In this document: positions 11,169 through 25,508 of the stretch, one piece after another | Layout of the letters: each line of letters begins with the position of its first letter | Position numbering within the stretch: position 1 is the stretch's first letter | Assembly (NCBI RefSeq): GCF_027596085.1 | Contig: NC_072458.1 | Location: 17,034,433-17,098,432 of the forward strand | Source of the DNA: Anoplopoma fimbria | Lineage: Eukaryota > Chordata > Actinopteri > Perciformes > Anoplopomatidae | DNA: 64,000 nucleotides | Reading direction: 5' to 3' | Position numbers and translations under genes: made by a program | The notes under the pieces: generated by a model | Told to the model about the DNA's origin: nothing | What the model saw: the letters and a program-made list of their open reading frames with translations, nothing else | Database searches by the model: none

Positions 11169-13929
11169 TTGATCGACAATATAATACAAATGAATATAAG
11201 AATTTTAGATACAGAGTGAACCAAAGTGCTCCAATATAGAGGCTAAAGATCTTTCAAACGTGCCTGTGTAGCTGTATTGCTGTTGCAGGTGTAGTAGTAT
11301 TGTAGACAGGAGGTAATACACTCATTCCTAGTCATATTTAAACTCCCATAGTTAATATTTAGTCATGGGAAGTGAAGGTACTTGCTGCTCACACCTTCGT
11401 TTCTGGCAGCCCGCTCTGTTCTGTCACCTCTGGGTGAATCATCCCACTTCCTATCATCTGTTCTCTTTCCGCATCGCGCTCCTTCTTGGAAATCAGGCTT
11501 CGTGTCGCCGTATGTTAACACATACAGGCGACGGCAGACAGATGATGACATCACAGTGGGCTCTCACCTCCCACCCGTTCTGATTCTGAAGTCCCAGAGG
11601 TGCCAGCCTTTATCACTAACCTCCTGAACAGCCCTTACTTTATCTTTCACAAGGAACAAAGGCTGCCAGTGCAATCAGTAAACAGGTAACTGCCTTACCT
11701 ATAAAATCTCTTTAATCTCCCGTGGCATCGGCGCGACTGAGCTGCTTATCTTCATCCCCTGCCTAAAACTTTCCCTCAGGAAAGAGCCAAGACGGACAAA
11801 TAAACAGATCTGTTTTTGCACTTTGTGTTTGTCACCACAAATAGCCACTGTACTCATTATGCAAAGGTTAGCTGTAGCGTGCTAACCGTTTATTTTTTGC
11901 GCCAAACCTCAGTTCTTTAGGTTATTTGAATACAGTTCTCTTTCCTGTTTTTCTCTCTCATACAGTTTTGGGACGAGCACACTTTTTTTTCTCTCTCTCG
12001 CCTAAGTAAATGTATTTTCACACATCCAAATAACTTTTCGAGGTGCTGGATTAAAAATAGAAATGAAGGCAAAAGTCAGAGAGAAGATCTGCACACTGTA
12101 CTGAAACATGGTAGTTAAGTACATTTTAAAGAGCAACAGAGCAAAAAAATAAAATTGTGACAATCAACCTAACCAGAGCTATGTAAGCACAACTAAAAAT
12201 GGTGATGTCATCATTGCAGGTCAGAGCCAGAACAATAGCCACGGAAAATGGGGACATGTCTGGATAAGATGGAGGCTGTTTGAAGGGTTGTTGCAAGTCA
12301 AATTAACAGAAACAACCTCTTCCATATTTCTGCTCCCAGTATCTGTTCCTCCACCTTCCCTGTAGGATATGGAATACATCACTGCTGATTGGTTGGAGCA
12401 AATAATAACCCCTCCAAAACATAAAACAACTGACATGGAAAATCAACAATGTATAAATGGAAATTAATTCAGATTATTAGGCCCAAAGTTTGTATTTTGT
12501 TTCAGTGGAGTTCTTCTACAGCTGCTTTTGTTCGGACAATATTTAATATTTAGTATTAAATTATTTACAATATTTAGTTTGTTTGATGTAAAAAGGAAAA
12601 AACATGTTTATAACTCCAAAAGAAAGTTATTAAAAACTGTGCCATTTTGGTATCAGCCCCAAACCAGCCCTCCTCTTTTCCTGCTGCAGACTTGTAGAGT
12701 ATTTAAGATGAAAAGTGGAAGAGGACTTTTTTTTTTTTTTTTTTTACATCCACTGTCTGCCATAAAATTGCTTTTGAAGAGAAAGAAAAGTGTTCTTCAA
12801 GTTTGAAACGTGTCACTTTGCATCGCAGCAAGATAAATGACAGCCAAGAGTAGCCTGTCACTTATAATTTCACCACCCAGTGGCAAATTGAATTCCCATT
12901 GATTGTGGGCCTCTCCACTCTGATGATGGAAACAGTGATTTGCCGGGCTAAATTCCAGTCATTCATTATTACTATGTATCGACCAGTGACCTATAAGAGT
13001 TTAGTCCGAGCCGGTGCCTCTGCACAGCCCATTGCCCTTTCACTGTGACCACTGGCTGGCTGCCATTTGGCCGAGGCTACTTTTATCTTTCCGCCATTAA
13101 ACCACGTCAGTCAATTCGTACCTCCACCTGTGTCTGGAGGACATAAACGACAGCTGCTAGGTTTTTGCAGAGATGTAGAGGACGGAGGATGATAATAAGA
13201 ATAAAGGGGACTAGTTCCTACGAAAGCTGTGTTAGACTGTTCTGACCTCAACCTCTCCGTGCCCATTTTTTCCCAGCAGCCCCAGCCCGGTGAGAGGCAA
13301 AGGGTTGGCGGTATAACTCAATAGACTTCCCCCCAAAGCATGCCTCCGCCCGGCTCGATGGGAAAGGACTGTAGTTCGTCAATGTCATCTCTCCTGCCGC
13401 CAGCCTCTCCAATACTGATTAGATGGGAAAGGAACAGTAGGTGAGAAGGGATGGAGACAAAGGGCTTTATTGTAATTACCGGGGCATCCATTCATTCCAC
13501 AGATCCGTGACCTTTTCAGCACATCAGACCGCACAATAGAATCAGCTGCTTTGTTTTTGCCCCCTTCCTAATTACCACGCGGAATTCCATCTGCCCTAGA
13601 AAGAGGCATGGCATCTAAAACCGGTTTTGTCAGACATCATCCGTCTGAAGAGATCGTTCTGTTGACTGAAAAATGGAGAGGCTGTAAGAGGGTCAGAGGT
13701 GCAATTGCTATTTTGAAATTAGTTTTAATGGGAACGATCAAACGTGGCTCTCCACAGCTGCACCTGGAAGCTTTGCTGCACATTTGCATCTTTAAATGGG
13801 AAATATTAACATTTCCTTTCTCACCAGCCAGAAATAAAAAAAATAATCAAGTCAGATTGACTGTAGCTTTGTCCGGAGCCTGAGAAGAGCATGAATCTTC
13901 AACACTGGTGCTAATATACTGCGGCAGAA

Positions 13930-14010
13930 CTTAAAGCTGCACCTATCTATATTTTTTATATCAACAATACATGAAATGCTTTTGTGTAAAAGAGAATTAT
14001 CACCCAGTTT
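13930..14010. repeat. Second fragment sharing the CTTAAAGCTGCAC terminus
   Basis: Begins CTTAAAGCTGCACCTATC, the inverted form of the end of the 10890-11168 repeat, and continues with TATATCAACAATACATGAAA, which I also associate with teleost repeats. Right boundary is unclear. Confidence 0.35.
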
Positions 14011-17000
14011 TAGTTTCTCTTTTCAGTCTCTTTTTAGCTCATTGTTTTGTTTTTGTCTGTACTTTTGTACAAGTGAAGCATTTAACAGCTAAAAAGACAG
14101 ATATTTTGTTTCAATATTGATGCAACTTTTTAAGGTGCACTTCTAGTCCATTCTGCATGATAGATATACCGTTACAGATGAAACAAACAGTAAAAATGTA
14201 TTAGTTGATAGACTCAAAAGAAAAATGTATCATTTAGAACATTTCATAATCAAATTTGACACATATTCAACGGTTCCAAGCAGTTTTGAGGATTTGCTAC
14301 TTTTCTTTGTCTTATGTGGTAACAACTGAATATCTTACTTCTTGAATTTTCGGTTTGACATAAGAAGTGATCTGTTTTTGGAAATGCGACAGTTCAGTTG
14401 ATTAACAAAGAAAATAATCTACAGATTAATCCAAAACGTCAATTATTGTTGAGGTATGATGAATTTAGATACTGACAGAAGAAGCAGGTGGCTCTGTTTG
14501 ACCTGTCTGGTCTGGGAACACCTTAGAAATTCCAGGAGGATCTATAGGAAGGGTTTGGTGGATTGATGTTAGTCCTTCCCTGTTATGTATGGACATAAAT
14601 GTTGGGAAATGGCAGGATGGAAAGATGAGTGGAAAGCTCCTCTTTTATCCCTGTAGCTGAGTGCAGCTTCAATCTCAAACACCAACACAACACACAAAAG
14701 AGCTTGACACTTGTGCTGATGCAGGGTGACAGTGTTTGTGCTGCCTTTATAACATTTTTATTGTCCGTGTGAGCGTGTCTCAGCCGATGTCTCAGCCGAT
14801 GTCTCACTTGCCAGGGTTGTTTATCAGAGAGTGCTACAGGCCCATGGGTGGCAGCCAGCGTGCAGGAGCAGCACGTGCAGCCGCAGCCACCCGGGCCCAG
14901 CGACGCCACGATGGTCTAGTTCGGAGAGCGCCCGGGGTCGGGCACGGCCTCGGTTACACTCTTCCAAACAACAGGCTTTGCGCTGAAATATTGATGTGAC
15001 GGCAGCACACACTGTCCTCCCGGTGTCACACATATCGGACATGTGTAGACTTATTATCCCGGCCTCACTGCAGCTACCAGAGTGCATCAGATGTTTGGAT
15101 GCTGGAACTTGATACTATTAGTTTTGGATTGACTATGTTCCGAAACAAGTAGCCGATAGAGAGAAGACTATTTGTCGAGATTAAAGATTATTTTAGAATC
15201 TCTGCCTGCAGTTTCTGAAATGGATTTTCTCGATTTTAAATCAGCAATGGGGTCATGATTTTCAAATTTAAATCATTCAATTATAGAAATAAAATAGTGT
15301 ATGGGACTATCATGTTGTCTTGAGAAATATATATTCCCTTGTTCTTGATGGCAACTGGCGGTAACACGCCGGTAAAACGTGCCTGTCACATTTGATTTAC
15401 CACTTTGCCGTTGTCGTTTGCTGATTCATACTCAAGCAGGTGTTCAGTGAGGCACTCCAAGTGGTTTCACCTGGGAGATGCGTACAAACAGCGATGCATT
15501 GCAAAACACACTTCATTCAAACTCAACAGAAACAGTGAGAATGTTAGTCTTTCCACCGTTACAACAATTTGGTTTAGTTAGATGTGAAAATATACAGTTC
15601 AGAACTTTAGCTTCATAGTTCGGACCAAGGTCTTTTATTTAATTAAAGTAATGTCCGATCTAATAAAGTTCAATTTCATGTCAGTATCTAAAACTGTTTC
15701 ATATGTATCATATGGGCACCAGCTTCAAAAAAGTAATATGTTTCTCCCAGAAATCATAGGATACCAAAACTCTCCTGCTTGTAGTACTACGACTCCTACT
15801 AACGATCTGTGGTTAAAAATGTGCAATCAATGTAAGTTAACAGCGTCCACATAGGTAACTGATGGATTAATTAAATATATAGTTATAGTTATACATTTTA
15901 TAACTGTGTTTCATCTCACTAATAAATCATCCTTTGCAAAAATTAAAGCTACAGTCTGAATGATTGATAGTTGGCATTACTCTGGTATTAAAAGAGTGCT
16001 CCAGTGATTTAGTTAATGCACTCCCGCAAAGTTGGAGAACTCTCAAGAAAACGATTAAAAAATAATGTTCAAACTTGATGCAGCAGAGGTGTCCTGGCTT
16101 TTAGTTCCTGGTATGGGTCAAGTGCCAGCAATGCCTGATCCTACACTTCCCATAATGCAGCTGAATAGTGTCATTCCTGCTTGTTAAACAGCCATGCTGA
16201 CATCAGTGGGGTTGTTTTTCTCTACCCCGTTCTAAGCCAAAGCACTTTCATTAACCAAACAGGTGAAGATTGAAGTCAGAGGCCAAAATCTGTGCTCGTT
16301 TTTACTTATTCTTTTTAGACTGACAGTATACATACTTCAATGGCAACACCGGTGTCACGTGTGCAGCCGCCACTAGGCAAAAAAAAAAAAGCTCGTTCAC
16401 GATGTGATTTTTCTCACGTCCGACCTTTCCAATGGAGTAAATTGGAGGACCATTTGTAGGCTCAGAATCTGATGATAATCGGTTGAATCAGAACATTAGG
16501 GGGAAAAGTCGTACGCGCCCCCCCAAAAAAAACAGTCTGTTCTCGCTCGACATGTTCTGTTCTTCAGATCATCCCAGAGGCCCCTTTGCCAGCGCTGCCT
16601 GCCAGCCATTCGTTACAGCTCTCTGTCAAGTGTGCTAATTGCTGTAAATAGCTGGGTGCTCTGTTGTTGTGATTGACCCCTTATGAAACGCACTCAATCT
16701 GTCTCATATTTGGCATCGTGGAGGGCTCTTTGTCGGCCTCATTTCATATAATGGCTTGTTGTTATTGCACATTAAACACAGTTAATTACAAAGAGGGCGG
16801 ATTGCTTTTAGCCGCTATTTGAAGGATTGCAACAGGGGGGTCCTGTTGGTACCTGTGTACCTGTAAACAGTGTAGCTCAATGGTATCAATGACTGCTTGT
16901 GACTTCCTTTTTAGTTTTCTGGGTTGTTTTCCGAAATTGGTGAAGACTGGCATTGTAATTGAACTTCAAAACCAGATTGACACTGAGTGATAATAATTCT

Positions 17001-17920
17001 AACATTACTTTCAAAAGTAACTTCTTGCGTTACAGAATAACCTACTGAGAAAAGTGACTCGTTAATGAAATTTGTATTCATTGTATTTTTTATTGTTTTT
17101 AGAATAAAAAAATGAATAAAAGACAAGAACTGAACCTTCTCTAAGCATGTCACGCCTGTCAGCCTTTCCAATCTAGAACAACACATACTTAGTTTACAAT
17201 AAAAACAGTGGCAGATTTACTGCTTGAAATTCATAGTCATTTTTGAAACAATAAATCTTGATGTCACACAGAAGAAAACAAAAAGCAGGCTTCTCATTTC
17301 TAGCTCTTGACCATTGATTTTGTCAACTGAAATGTCAACTGTTGCTGGTAAAGTTAATAAGCTTGGGGCTAACTCCATGATTCGGCTGAAAACTCTGATT
17401 CCAGCTGACTTTTTAATGTTTCAAGCTCATTTGAAGCAAGAATCCTGTAAAACCCTGTGCTCATTTGCTTTGGCAACAAAAGGTCACTACTGTAAAGTTA
17501 GCCTGACATTCAACATTTGAAACCCGCCCCCCAGAATTCATTACATTTTTGTACAGAAGACTCTGAAAGATCCTTTATACTACCACAGGACACTTAAACA
17601 TATAAATAATGATGAGCAAATATCCATCCATTGGATTCTTGGAGAAATGGCTGATATTGACTTTGAGACGTTTGCAATAAATGCACAGACCTGTAGCACA
17701 AGACTAAGCAATTTATCTACAAAGTAAGAGTATGCTCCGATGATTTTATTTTTTTTGTCTGTGATTCCTGGCTTCTGAAACATGAAAGCAGGCAGCCATA
17801 GAGAGTAAAAAGGGCTGCACAGACTGGCGGAAAAGACGGGAGGATCTGCCCAGGATGTTTGCGGAGATCTTAAGGGAGGCTGTGATCACGCTGTCTCATT
17901 AGATCAGACTCCGCTCTTTG

Positions 17921-17922
<2 letters not shown>

Positions 17923-17951
<29 letters not shown>
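17923..17951 (+). repeat. (TC)n microsatellite
   Basis: About 14 TC units followed directly by TACAGCTGCTGCTGCTCAGG. This looks like a polypyrimidine tract plus AG acceptor, but no convincing exon follows. Confidence 0.85.
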
Positions 17952-17953
<2 letters not shown>

Positions 17954-20900
17954 AGCTGCTGCTGCTCAGGATAAAAGAAAAAAAGCAGCTTTTTTTGAAA
18001 AGCAACCACTGATATCAGAGTCGAGCTTCACCTTCCATCTTTTGTACACATGTATGACCTTCTGTGAACCTGTTAATGTGAATGTGTTGAGCCGAGCCTA
18101 CAGCCTTCACATATTTTCTCAGTTGCTGTATTTTGCATAGAACTTGGTAGTTTTGCACTGCTTAAAAATATATTTTTGCAACATAAATGCTGCGTTTTTC
18201 ATCGGTCTTTCTCTATTTAATCTATTTATGTGTAATTAGAATGCATTCCTACATACACTTCTTATTGTGTTGCTGCATTATTTTCACTGCTTATACCTTC
18301 AGTAACAAACCCCAGTTTCCCCCCAACCTCTGTTAACATCGAATCTGACGTTATCGTAACAAAAGATGAGTTGAATAAAAACAAAAAAAACAATGCAGTA
18401 CAAACATAGTCTGCTTCTTTCTTGGCTCCCCTCCTCCACTTTATAGCTGGCTTTATAATGGTGCAGTTTCCATGGCAGCTAGAGCATGTTAAGCTTTAGT
18501 ATAACAGTGAAAAAAGTGGGGAGAAGGACAGGGAATAATCACAGGGTATGAGGGACTAAAAATAGCCGGGGACTTAATCCCAGGCATTATTTATTCATCT
18601 AAAACGTCTCGTGTCTGCGCCGGCTGTGTAAACATAATTTCTTCTGCAGTTCCGCGTCGGGAGGGCACGACGTTTTCTGACCTAACCCCCCCCCCCCTGA
18701 GTCTTACTAACTGACTGATGTCATGACTACGGGGTGAAGGGAGCTACAGTGGCATCACAAAGACAACACACTCTGGATGGATTTATAGGGGCTGGATTTG
18801 CCGTGGTGAGCTTGTCTGGAGAGGGAAACCAGTCCTGGATTATTGCAATCAATCCAATACTCCTCCTAGTTCCTTATTATTAAATGAAGCATTGGAACAA
18901 GACTGCATAATAGAGAGGGAAATGAGCACTATTGCTTATTCACTGAAAAACATCCACACTGACAATTTGTAATTGAACATCTCCCCTAAATGAAAATCCA
19001 ATCGTGTTTTAATGTAACGTAATTGCCAGTTAATTTGTTATATGCAGTGATTTGTAATGTGGAGACTGTGGTGAAGCTGCAGTGTGTGCAGTGACCGTCA
19101 CACGGCGACTGTTACACTGATGAGAAGCAGAATAGAGGTCAGCGGCAGGCAGGGCCAGGCTGCTTGGCTGCGACAACTGATGTATGTCATTGTCTCTTGT
19201 TTGGAGAGAAGGAAGCTTTGACTGATACGGCTTTTTAAAGGCCAGCACCAGTGCTAAGAGATGTGCCTTCTCGGTCGACTAAATGGATGTTTTTGGTCTT
19301 AGTGGACTCAGATTTCTTTAGTTGATTGGTCGTATTCTATGCTTTTTCATGCTAAATAACCTATTTCCCAAAAAACTATGAGAACACCTCTGGTAAACAC
19401 ACGATTTAAAGTGGTGATATTTTTTGAATCTTTGTGAAGAAACGCAGTCTCTAACTAATCGCTTATTCGACAAAATCGTAGCAGTGCTAGAGGGCTAAGA
19501 ATGTCTTTTGTTGAGGACAACCCTCAGAAGCTTCCAATAGCTTATATTTTGTGCAATTTTTTTTTAAGAACTAACCATTTATGACCATTTAAAATACACG
19601 TAATTCAGAGTACTATTTCATTTAAATAGCCTCTGAATGACACAGATCCTATGACACTAAAACCTACAGATCTGTCATTTCTGAATCAGTTTCTAATGAT
19701 TTGGAAGGGTAAGCTTACTGATGTATTATTTCATGTCGTAGAACAAAACGTTAACATCTCTTAAGGTTGTGTTGACCACAGACCTTTTCTCAGGCATCTA
19801 ACCAAAGACCCAATCAGAAAACACATTGACTTTGAGAGGAGGCAACACGAAGCGCAAAAATGCTAACACAGGTCTGGATTTAAGGACTCACTCTTGGACC
19901 ACTCTACATAGATTGAATGTCAGTTTCAACACTGTGAAATGTCCCACTCATCTTGCTCACATGATGATTCTTGAATTTTTTCTTTATGTTGTGTAAGAGC
20001 ACGTTCATCTCTCAAATGAATAATGACCTTACACGCAACACAATTTATCTATTAATTAAATAATAATAAAATATGCAAAGTAAGGTATTTTTCACGGCCT
20101 ATTACATATTTTTTAAGTAGCTCTAGTCAGTGATGTTCACACTCTTTAATTATCAGTCTATATGCACACCTTACACACAGATACCAATACAATAGGTTTC
20201 ACTCATGTCACAATCTAATGCATTTTAAATCCAGCAAAAATAAGGAATGCCTTCATATTTAAGTAATAACAGTGGTTTTCTTTATAAAAATGTAATGTTT
20301 GAGAATCAGTATAGGAGTTTTCCGAACCCGTTAAGAGAGAGTGGTTTTCTCAGCGCTGAGTCCTGGTTTATTGCTAAACAACTCCGTGTCTGCAATCACT
20401 CAAGGAGACGAGAATGCAGAGAACATGCCACATTTATTCTGACATAACCACTGACTGTAATGGACATGACATTTTCAAACGACTTTGTTTATGCCGTTTT
20501 TTTTGCCGAGCAGGTGGATCCTTAAAAGCTTTTTTTATGCAACTGAACCATCAAATTGTCAAAAATGACCTTTTTACTAAATTATAATTTTTGTTAGAGT
20601 ATCTGATTGTTGAATATCTTTTTTTCAAGCTTATAACCAGAGAGCTGACCAGTATTTTCAAAATACTAATATTTTTTTTATTTGCAATTTAGCAAAACCA
20701 GTTGTTGCACATAATAACAAAATGTTAAAGCTCCTCTGATCAATAATTTTATGTTAATAATAGATCAAATGACTGTATATGTGTATTGTGAAAGAGGTCG
20801 CTTATAAGAATGATTATACTCGGCTGCAGTTTCTTTCAGCTTAACCGAGTATTCAGACAGTAAAATATAATTTGAGAACTATTTTTGCTAAAAGATAAAC

Positions 20901-21744
20901 CAAAGAATTGGAGCTAAAATGTACGTATTGTATTGGCATCAGTGTTGCAAATTCTGAATTCTGAACACCCTGGCTACACTATACTTTTACACATTCCACT
21001 CACTTTGGTCTTTCAGAAACAATCGAGAATAACTGGGGATGTAAGCGCATAGATGCTTCTCCACATACCTTGCTTCTCCACATACCTTGCTGTGGTGGCA
21101 AAAGTTTGGTGGAATGACTACCAGAATACTTCTAAAAGTTGACACTTTAGTGTATTAAGAGCTTCTTGGGGCATTAGTTGTATACTGAATTGAAGTGTGG
21201 ATCCTGCCTGTTTCTGAAAGGTCTCCAGAAACAGCATTTGTTGACACCAAGGGAATGTTTGTAGCCTTACTTCGTTTCTTAAATAGCGATCGGTTTTGAC
21301 ATTTTCTACACACAACATAAAAGGCAGGTTATCGAGCTCTCAGCATCTCTTTCTGTTCGTAGCGCTGTCCGTGGTGCTGAAAGCTTCCATTCTCTGTGTG
21401 AGAACTTGTATGTTGAGACAGAATTTCTTTCTTGAAGTCCTTGGACTTGTATTTCCATTTAAACAAGCAGGCACTCCATCTCAAAGAGTCAGCAAGGCCT
21501 CCTCTGAATGGAGCCGATCTCAGCACCGCCGAGAGCACTGTGAGGTTGGATCTGAGACGACAGCATGAGCTGTTGTGTTCGAACCCTTCATCATTGTATG
21601 TTATGGGCAGTCCGAGGTCTATAGAACACATAGAAGAAGACATGACAGGACAATTTTAGCTGCATGATTATTTACTCACAGCGTCCCTGCGATATAGAGG
21701 ATATTTCAGCTACATGCTGTATAATTTGTTGCTAAATTATAGAT

Positions 21745-21990
21745 GTCACTGTGTTTAGAAATAGCCCAGATAGCAATTTGCAAGATTAATGAGTTCTTGT
21801 TTTAAAGAAGAGCTGTGACGTATTCGCAATTTGAATGAAGAGGAGATTTTATTTTTTCTTCTACTCAGCATCCTTGCACACGCTCTGTGAACAACCCTTG
21901 ACGTCTGACAGTTCTTCAGTGAAAAGGCTTTCATAACTCTACCTTGTTGCGTAACATACCTGCGGCTTGTTCCTGTGTCTGACGGAGCCG
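21745..21990 (+). repeat. Diverged direct repeat, copy A
   Basis: Aligns with 24781-25021 in the same orientation over about 245 bp. Shared blocks include AATAGCCCAG(A/G)TAGCAA, AGAGCTGT(G/C)ACGT, CAGCATC(C/T)TTGCA, CTCTGT, CAACCCTTGAC or CAGCCCTTGAC, AACTCTACCTTGTTG and GTAACATACCTGC. Copies differ by many substitutions and small indels, so the duplication is old. Confidence 0.85.
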
Positions 21991-24144
21991 GCGCGGACAT
22001 CTTAGTATCTAGGTCAATTTTCTTGACAAGCTAATCCTATCTAAACTGCTGTTGGATTATCAGATAAAATAAACCTGTTCAGATGATGGGTCACTGCCTG
22101 TTCAATGTTTAATCCAGAGGCTTAAGGAAAGTTACCAAACAGATGTTCTAATTAAGGCTGGTGGAGGCTATTAATGAAACTGATAGTTCCACTGCTGAAA
22201 GCGTTTTCTTTGTACTTGTGTTTATTTGTTCATTAACCCATGAAAAAACAAAATCTCTAAGCTACATTTAAATCATCATTGGATGCTAAAACAAAGCCAA
22301 CAGAAACAGCTTCTTAAGGTGGACTGAGGCATCTTTCACTCTAGGTTGTAGAGACTAAAACGGCTGAGAAACATCCTCTTACATCAGCTCTTACATCAGC
22401 TGTCATGTCAGCTGTGGGTGAATGTGGCTATTAGCAGGTAGGGTAAAAATAGCCTTGACATTACAGCAAGTCAATATGAGCCAAAGTCTAGTTTTAATTA
22501 ACCAGATTAAAAGATAATCACAGCTTTAAGGGGATTTTTAGGGGAGTTATTTATCTTGCGAAGGCTGTCCGTTAGATTGAAGCAACAAGGAGAGACGAGC
22601 TGTGCCAAGTGTCCCTCCGGCTGCTTGGCCCTGATTAGACTCCTGTTGTCAAACTTTCAGTTTAACTGTGGCCCCCGCTCCAGGACAAAGAGCAGCTTTG
22701 ACAAGTGGGGCCGGAGAAGCAAAACTGGAACAGTGTTCTGGCTTCCCGAAACGCCTACATTAAGATCCAACTGAAAGGCCAGGTTTAGTACTGCAGCTAT
22801 ATAATGATTAATTGGTAAGCACTTTAATTCAGGGACCTGAAATTAGAGTGGCCATGGCGATTATTGAGGACACCGAGGCCATGTCCTTGGTATTTCTATT
22901 TTGATTATTTGGGGAGTTAGGTAACATGGTGGGACAAATTCAAAATCACCAATCGAAAGTGGAAAAAAAGAAATATTCAATAGCTGCTTTACAGTAACGT
23001 TAACATGTCACTGAAGTCTGGAGAACCGCCATTGATCCCAACGTTGCTTATGATTACATGAATAGCGTTCAAATTAATTCAACTAATTTCCTTGTTAGTT
23101 CCAAATATGTTTAAAACTGGATTTTTTCCCATACAGTACATTTAAATGTTTCTGCTGTGATGCCGACAAAATCAGTCATTTAATATAGGCTATTTGAAAA
23201 GTTAACTGAGGAAATAAAATACATCAAAATAATTACATATTTCTAAATATATATGAAGCTATATACAATTTCTGGTCATAAGATTCTAGAGGATGCTTTG
23301 GAAGACTCACGACCTCAGTATTTAAATCCTGGCTGTGACCTTTATTGGACTATTGTAAGGGTGTTCGACAGGTCACAGCATTAAATGTGCAATAGCTTTT
23401 TACATGAATAAGTCATTACTGCATTAATTATTAGTACCTTACTGTATGTTTATCCTGTACCGTAAAGCCAAAGGTGCTGTAGGGGGGAGGGTGGACATAC
23501 TGTTTGCTTTCTGGGTGATGTGGTATCAGATTTCAAAACAAACATTATTTCTGCTGTTAAATAATGGCTATCAATCATTTAAGGTTATAGCAGGTCGCAC
23601 AATTTATTTGATGATTACATGTTGAGGTTAAAAAATGCTACATTTGTAACCTTTTAGTTTAGCAAAGGCTACAGTTTGCTTGTGTTTACATTGCCTTCCC
23701 TAATCCTCCCTTTATGTTTTGAGTCTGAGGGGATTATGTGAACGTTTTAGAGGAAATATGTTCAAATACTCATGGAGTTATTTTAAAATATAGGCCACAA
23801 TTCACTACTGTGGCCTCTATGAGCGCAATGTCTGCTATAATAGTGCTTGAGGCTAACAGATGTCCAACCTTTGGCCCTTTTTTTCTGGAGATCTAGATTG
23901 TGCATGTGTGTGAGTTTATAGCTGCAAGTGCCGCATTAACTCACATGTCATTCCTTTGTGGAGGGAGAGGGGTGGGAAACGGGTATTTTGCCCCGCAGAA
24001 TGCTGTGGTTATTTAAAGCGAGGCAACACAACAAAAGAGGGAGACTGGGAAGAGAAAGTGAGATAGTGTGAGAATGGATTTGAGTCATGTGTTTACCTGC
24101 CAGCGGTGCTTTTTCTGTAGTGTTGCCATAGCAACAGTGGCTCG

Positions 24145-24282
<138 letters not shown>

Positions 24283-24780
24283 CAAGGGATGTAATTCTGC
24301 CTGTCACCAGTGTAGCCTAGAGCCGATTCCCCAGCTGCTGGTTGCCATGAGACCAGACAGACACATCCTCCACTCCAGTGATAAATCTTTTCTCTTGACG
24401 CTCAAATTATTAAACAGATAAGGTACATTTTGTTTTCTGACATAAATGGCCACGGACGTGCTCTCACATATCAGTCATGACATTAAAATGTATTTCTAAA
24501 TGATCAGGGTACACACAGGTTTGGGGGTAAATTATAGGTTAACTACATAATTTCAGCAAGCCATCCAATGGTATTGTAATTAGCCAGGTAATGCGTATTA
24601 AGCTATTATCATGAATAGCTATTACTAGCATTTAAGGTGAGAAACTGTGAATGATGTCAAGGTAACTTGATGGTACCATCACATGTTAGTTACTTGACTA
24701 CAAATGGGTTTTCCCATGAACCCATGAACAGGACGAAAGCACAAAATATGTATTTAAGACTCAGAACTTAATGTAAAAAA

Positions 24781-25021
24781 TGACTGTGTTTGGAAATAGC
24801 CCAGGTAGCAACATTTATGAACTTTTATTTCATTAAAGAGCTGTCACGTGTTCACATTTTACAAGAAGAAAAAGATTCCCCTTTGTCCTCTATTCCATGC
24901 AGCATCTTTGCATGTGCTCTGTAAACAGCCCTTGACTTCTAGCAGTAATCAAAAGGCTTTTATAACTCTACCTTGTTGGGTAACATACCTGCAGCTTGTT
25001 CTTGTGTCTGACTGAGCCTCC
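24781..25021 (+). repeat. Diverged direct repeat, copy B
   Basis: Partner of 21745-21990, about 3.04 kb downstream, ending some 490 bp before the PKI coding exon. Similarity stops after GTGTCTGAC(G/T)GAGCC in both copies. No terminal inverted repeats or poly-A tail mark it as a standard mobile element. Confidence 0.85.
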
Positions 25022-25508
25022 TTTCACATTACTACCATGATGTTTCTTTTGCTTTTAGAAACGTTCAGCATGGAATATAATTTTCTTCCGAGGATGGCAA
25101 AGACATGATCTGCTCTGCTCTGCCTCTGATGGCTTATCTTGATATTCTTAAACCAATCTTACTCCTCATGCCCGAACCTAACCAAGCCAACCAACTAAGT
25201 AAACAAGTACTAGCCAATCAGAGGCAGAGAAGGGCTAACATGCATACAAATCATGGGAAACTTTCATTTATATTGAAATATAGTTAATGTATTTTCCATC
25301 GCATGTTAGCACAGAACAATATACTGAATTTATTGGGAAATATGGGAAATAACACTGAGTTTATTACTCTACTTTACAAGCTGTAATGTGGTAACAAGCC
25401 AGGGGTTTATTTGAGTCCTTCCTGTTGCTCTTTCTTTCTGTTTTTATGGGTAGGCAAAAACCGTAACAGTGTACTCTGTCCCTTTTTTTATCACAGAGGT
25501 GTCCGGAG

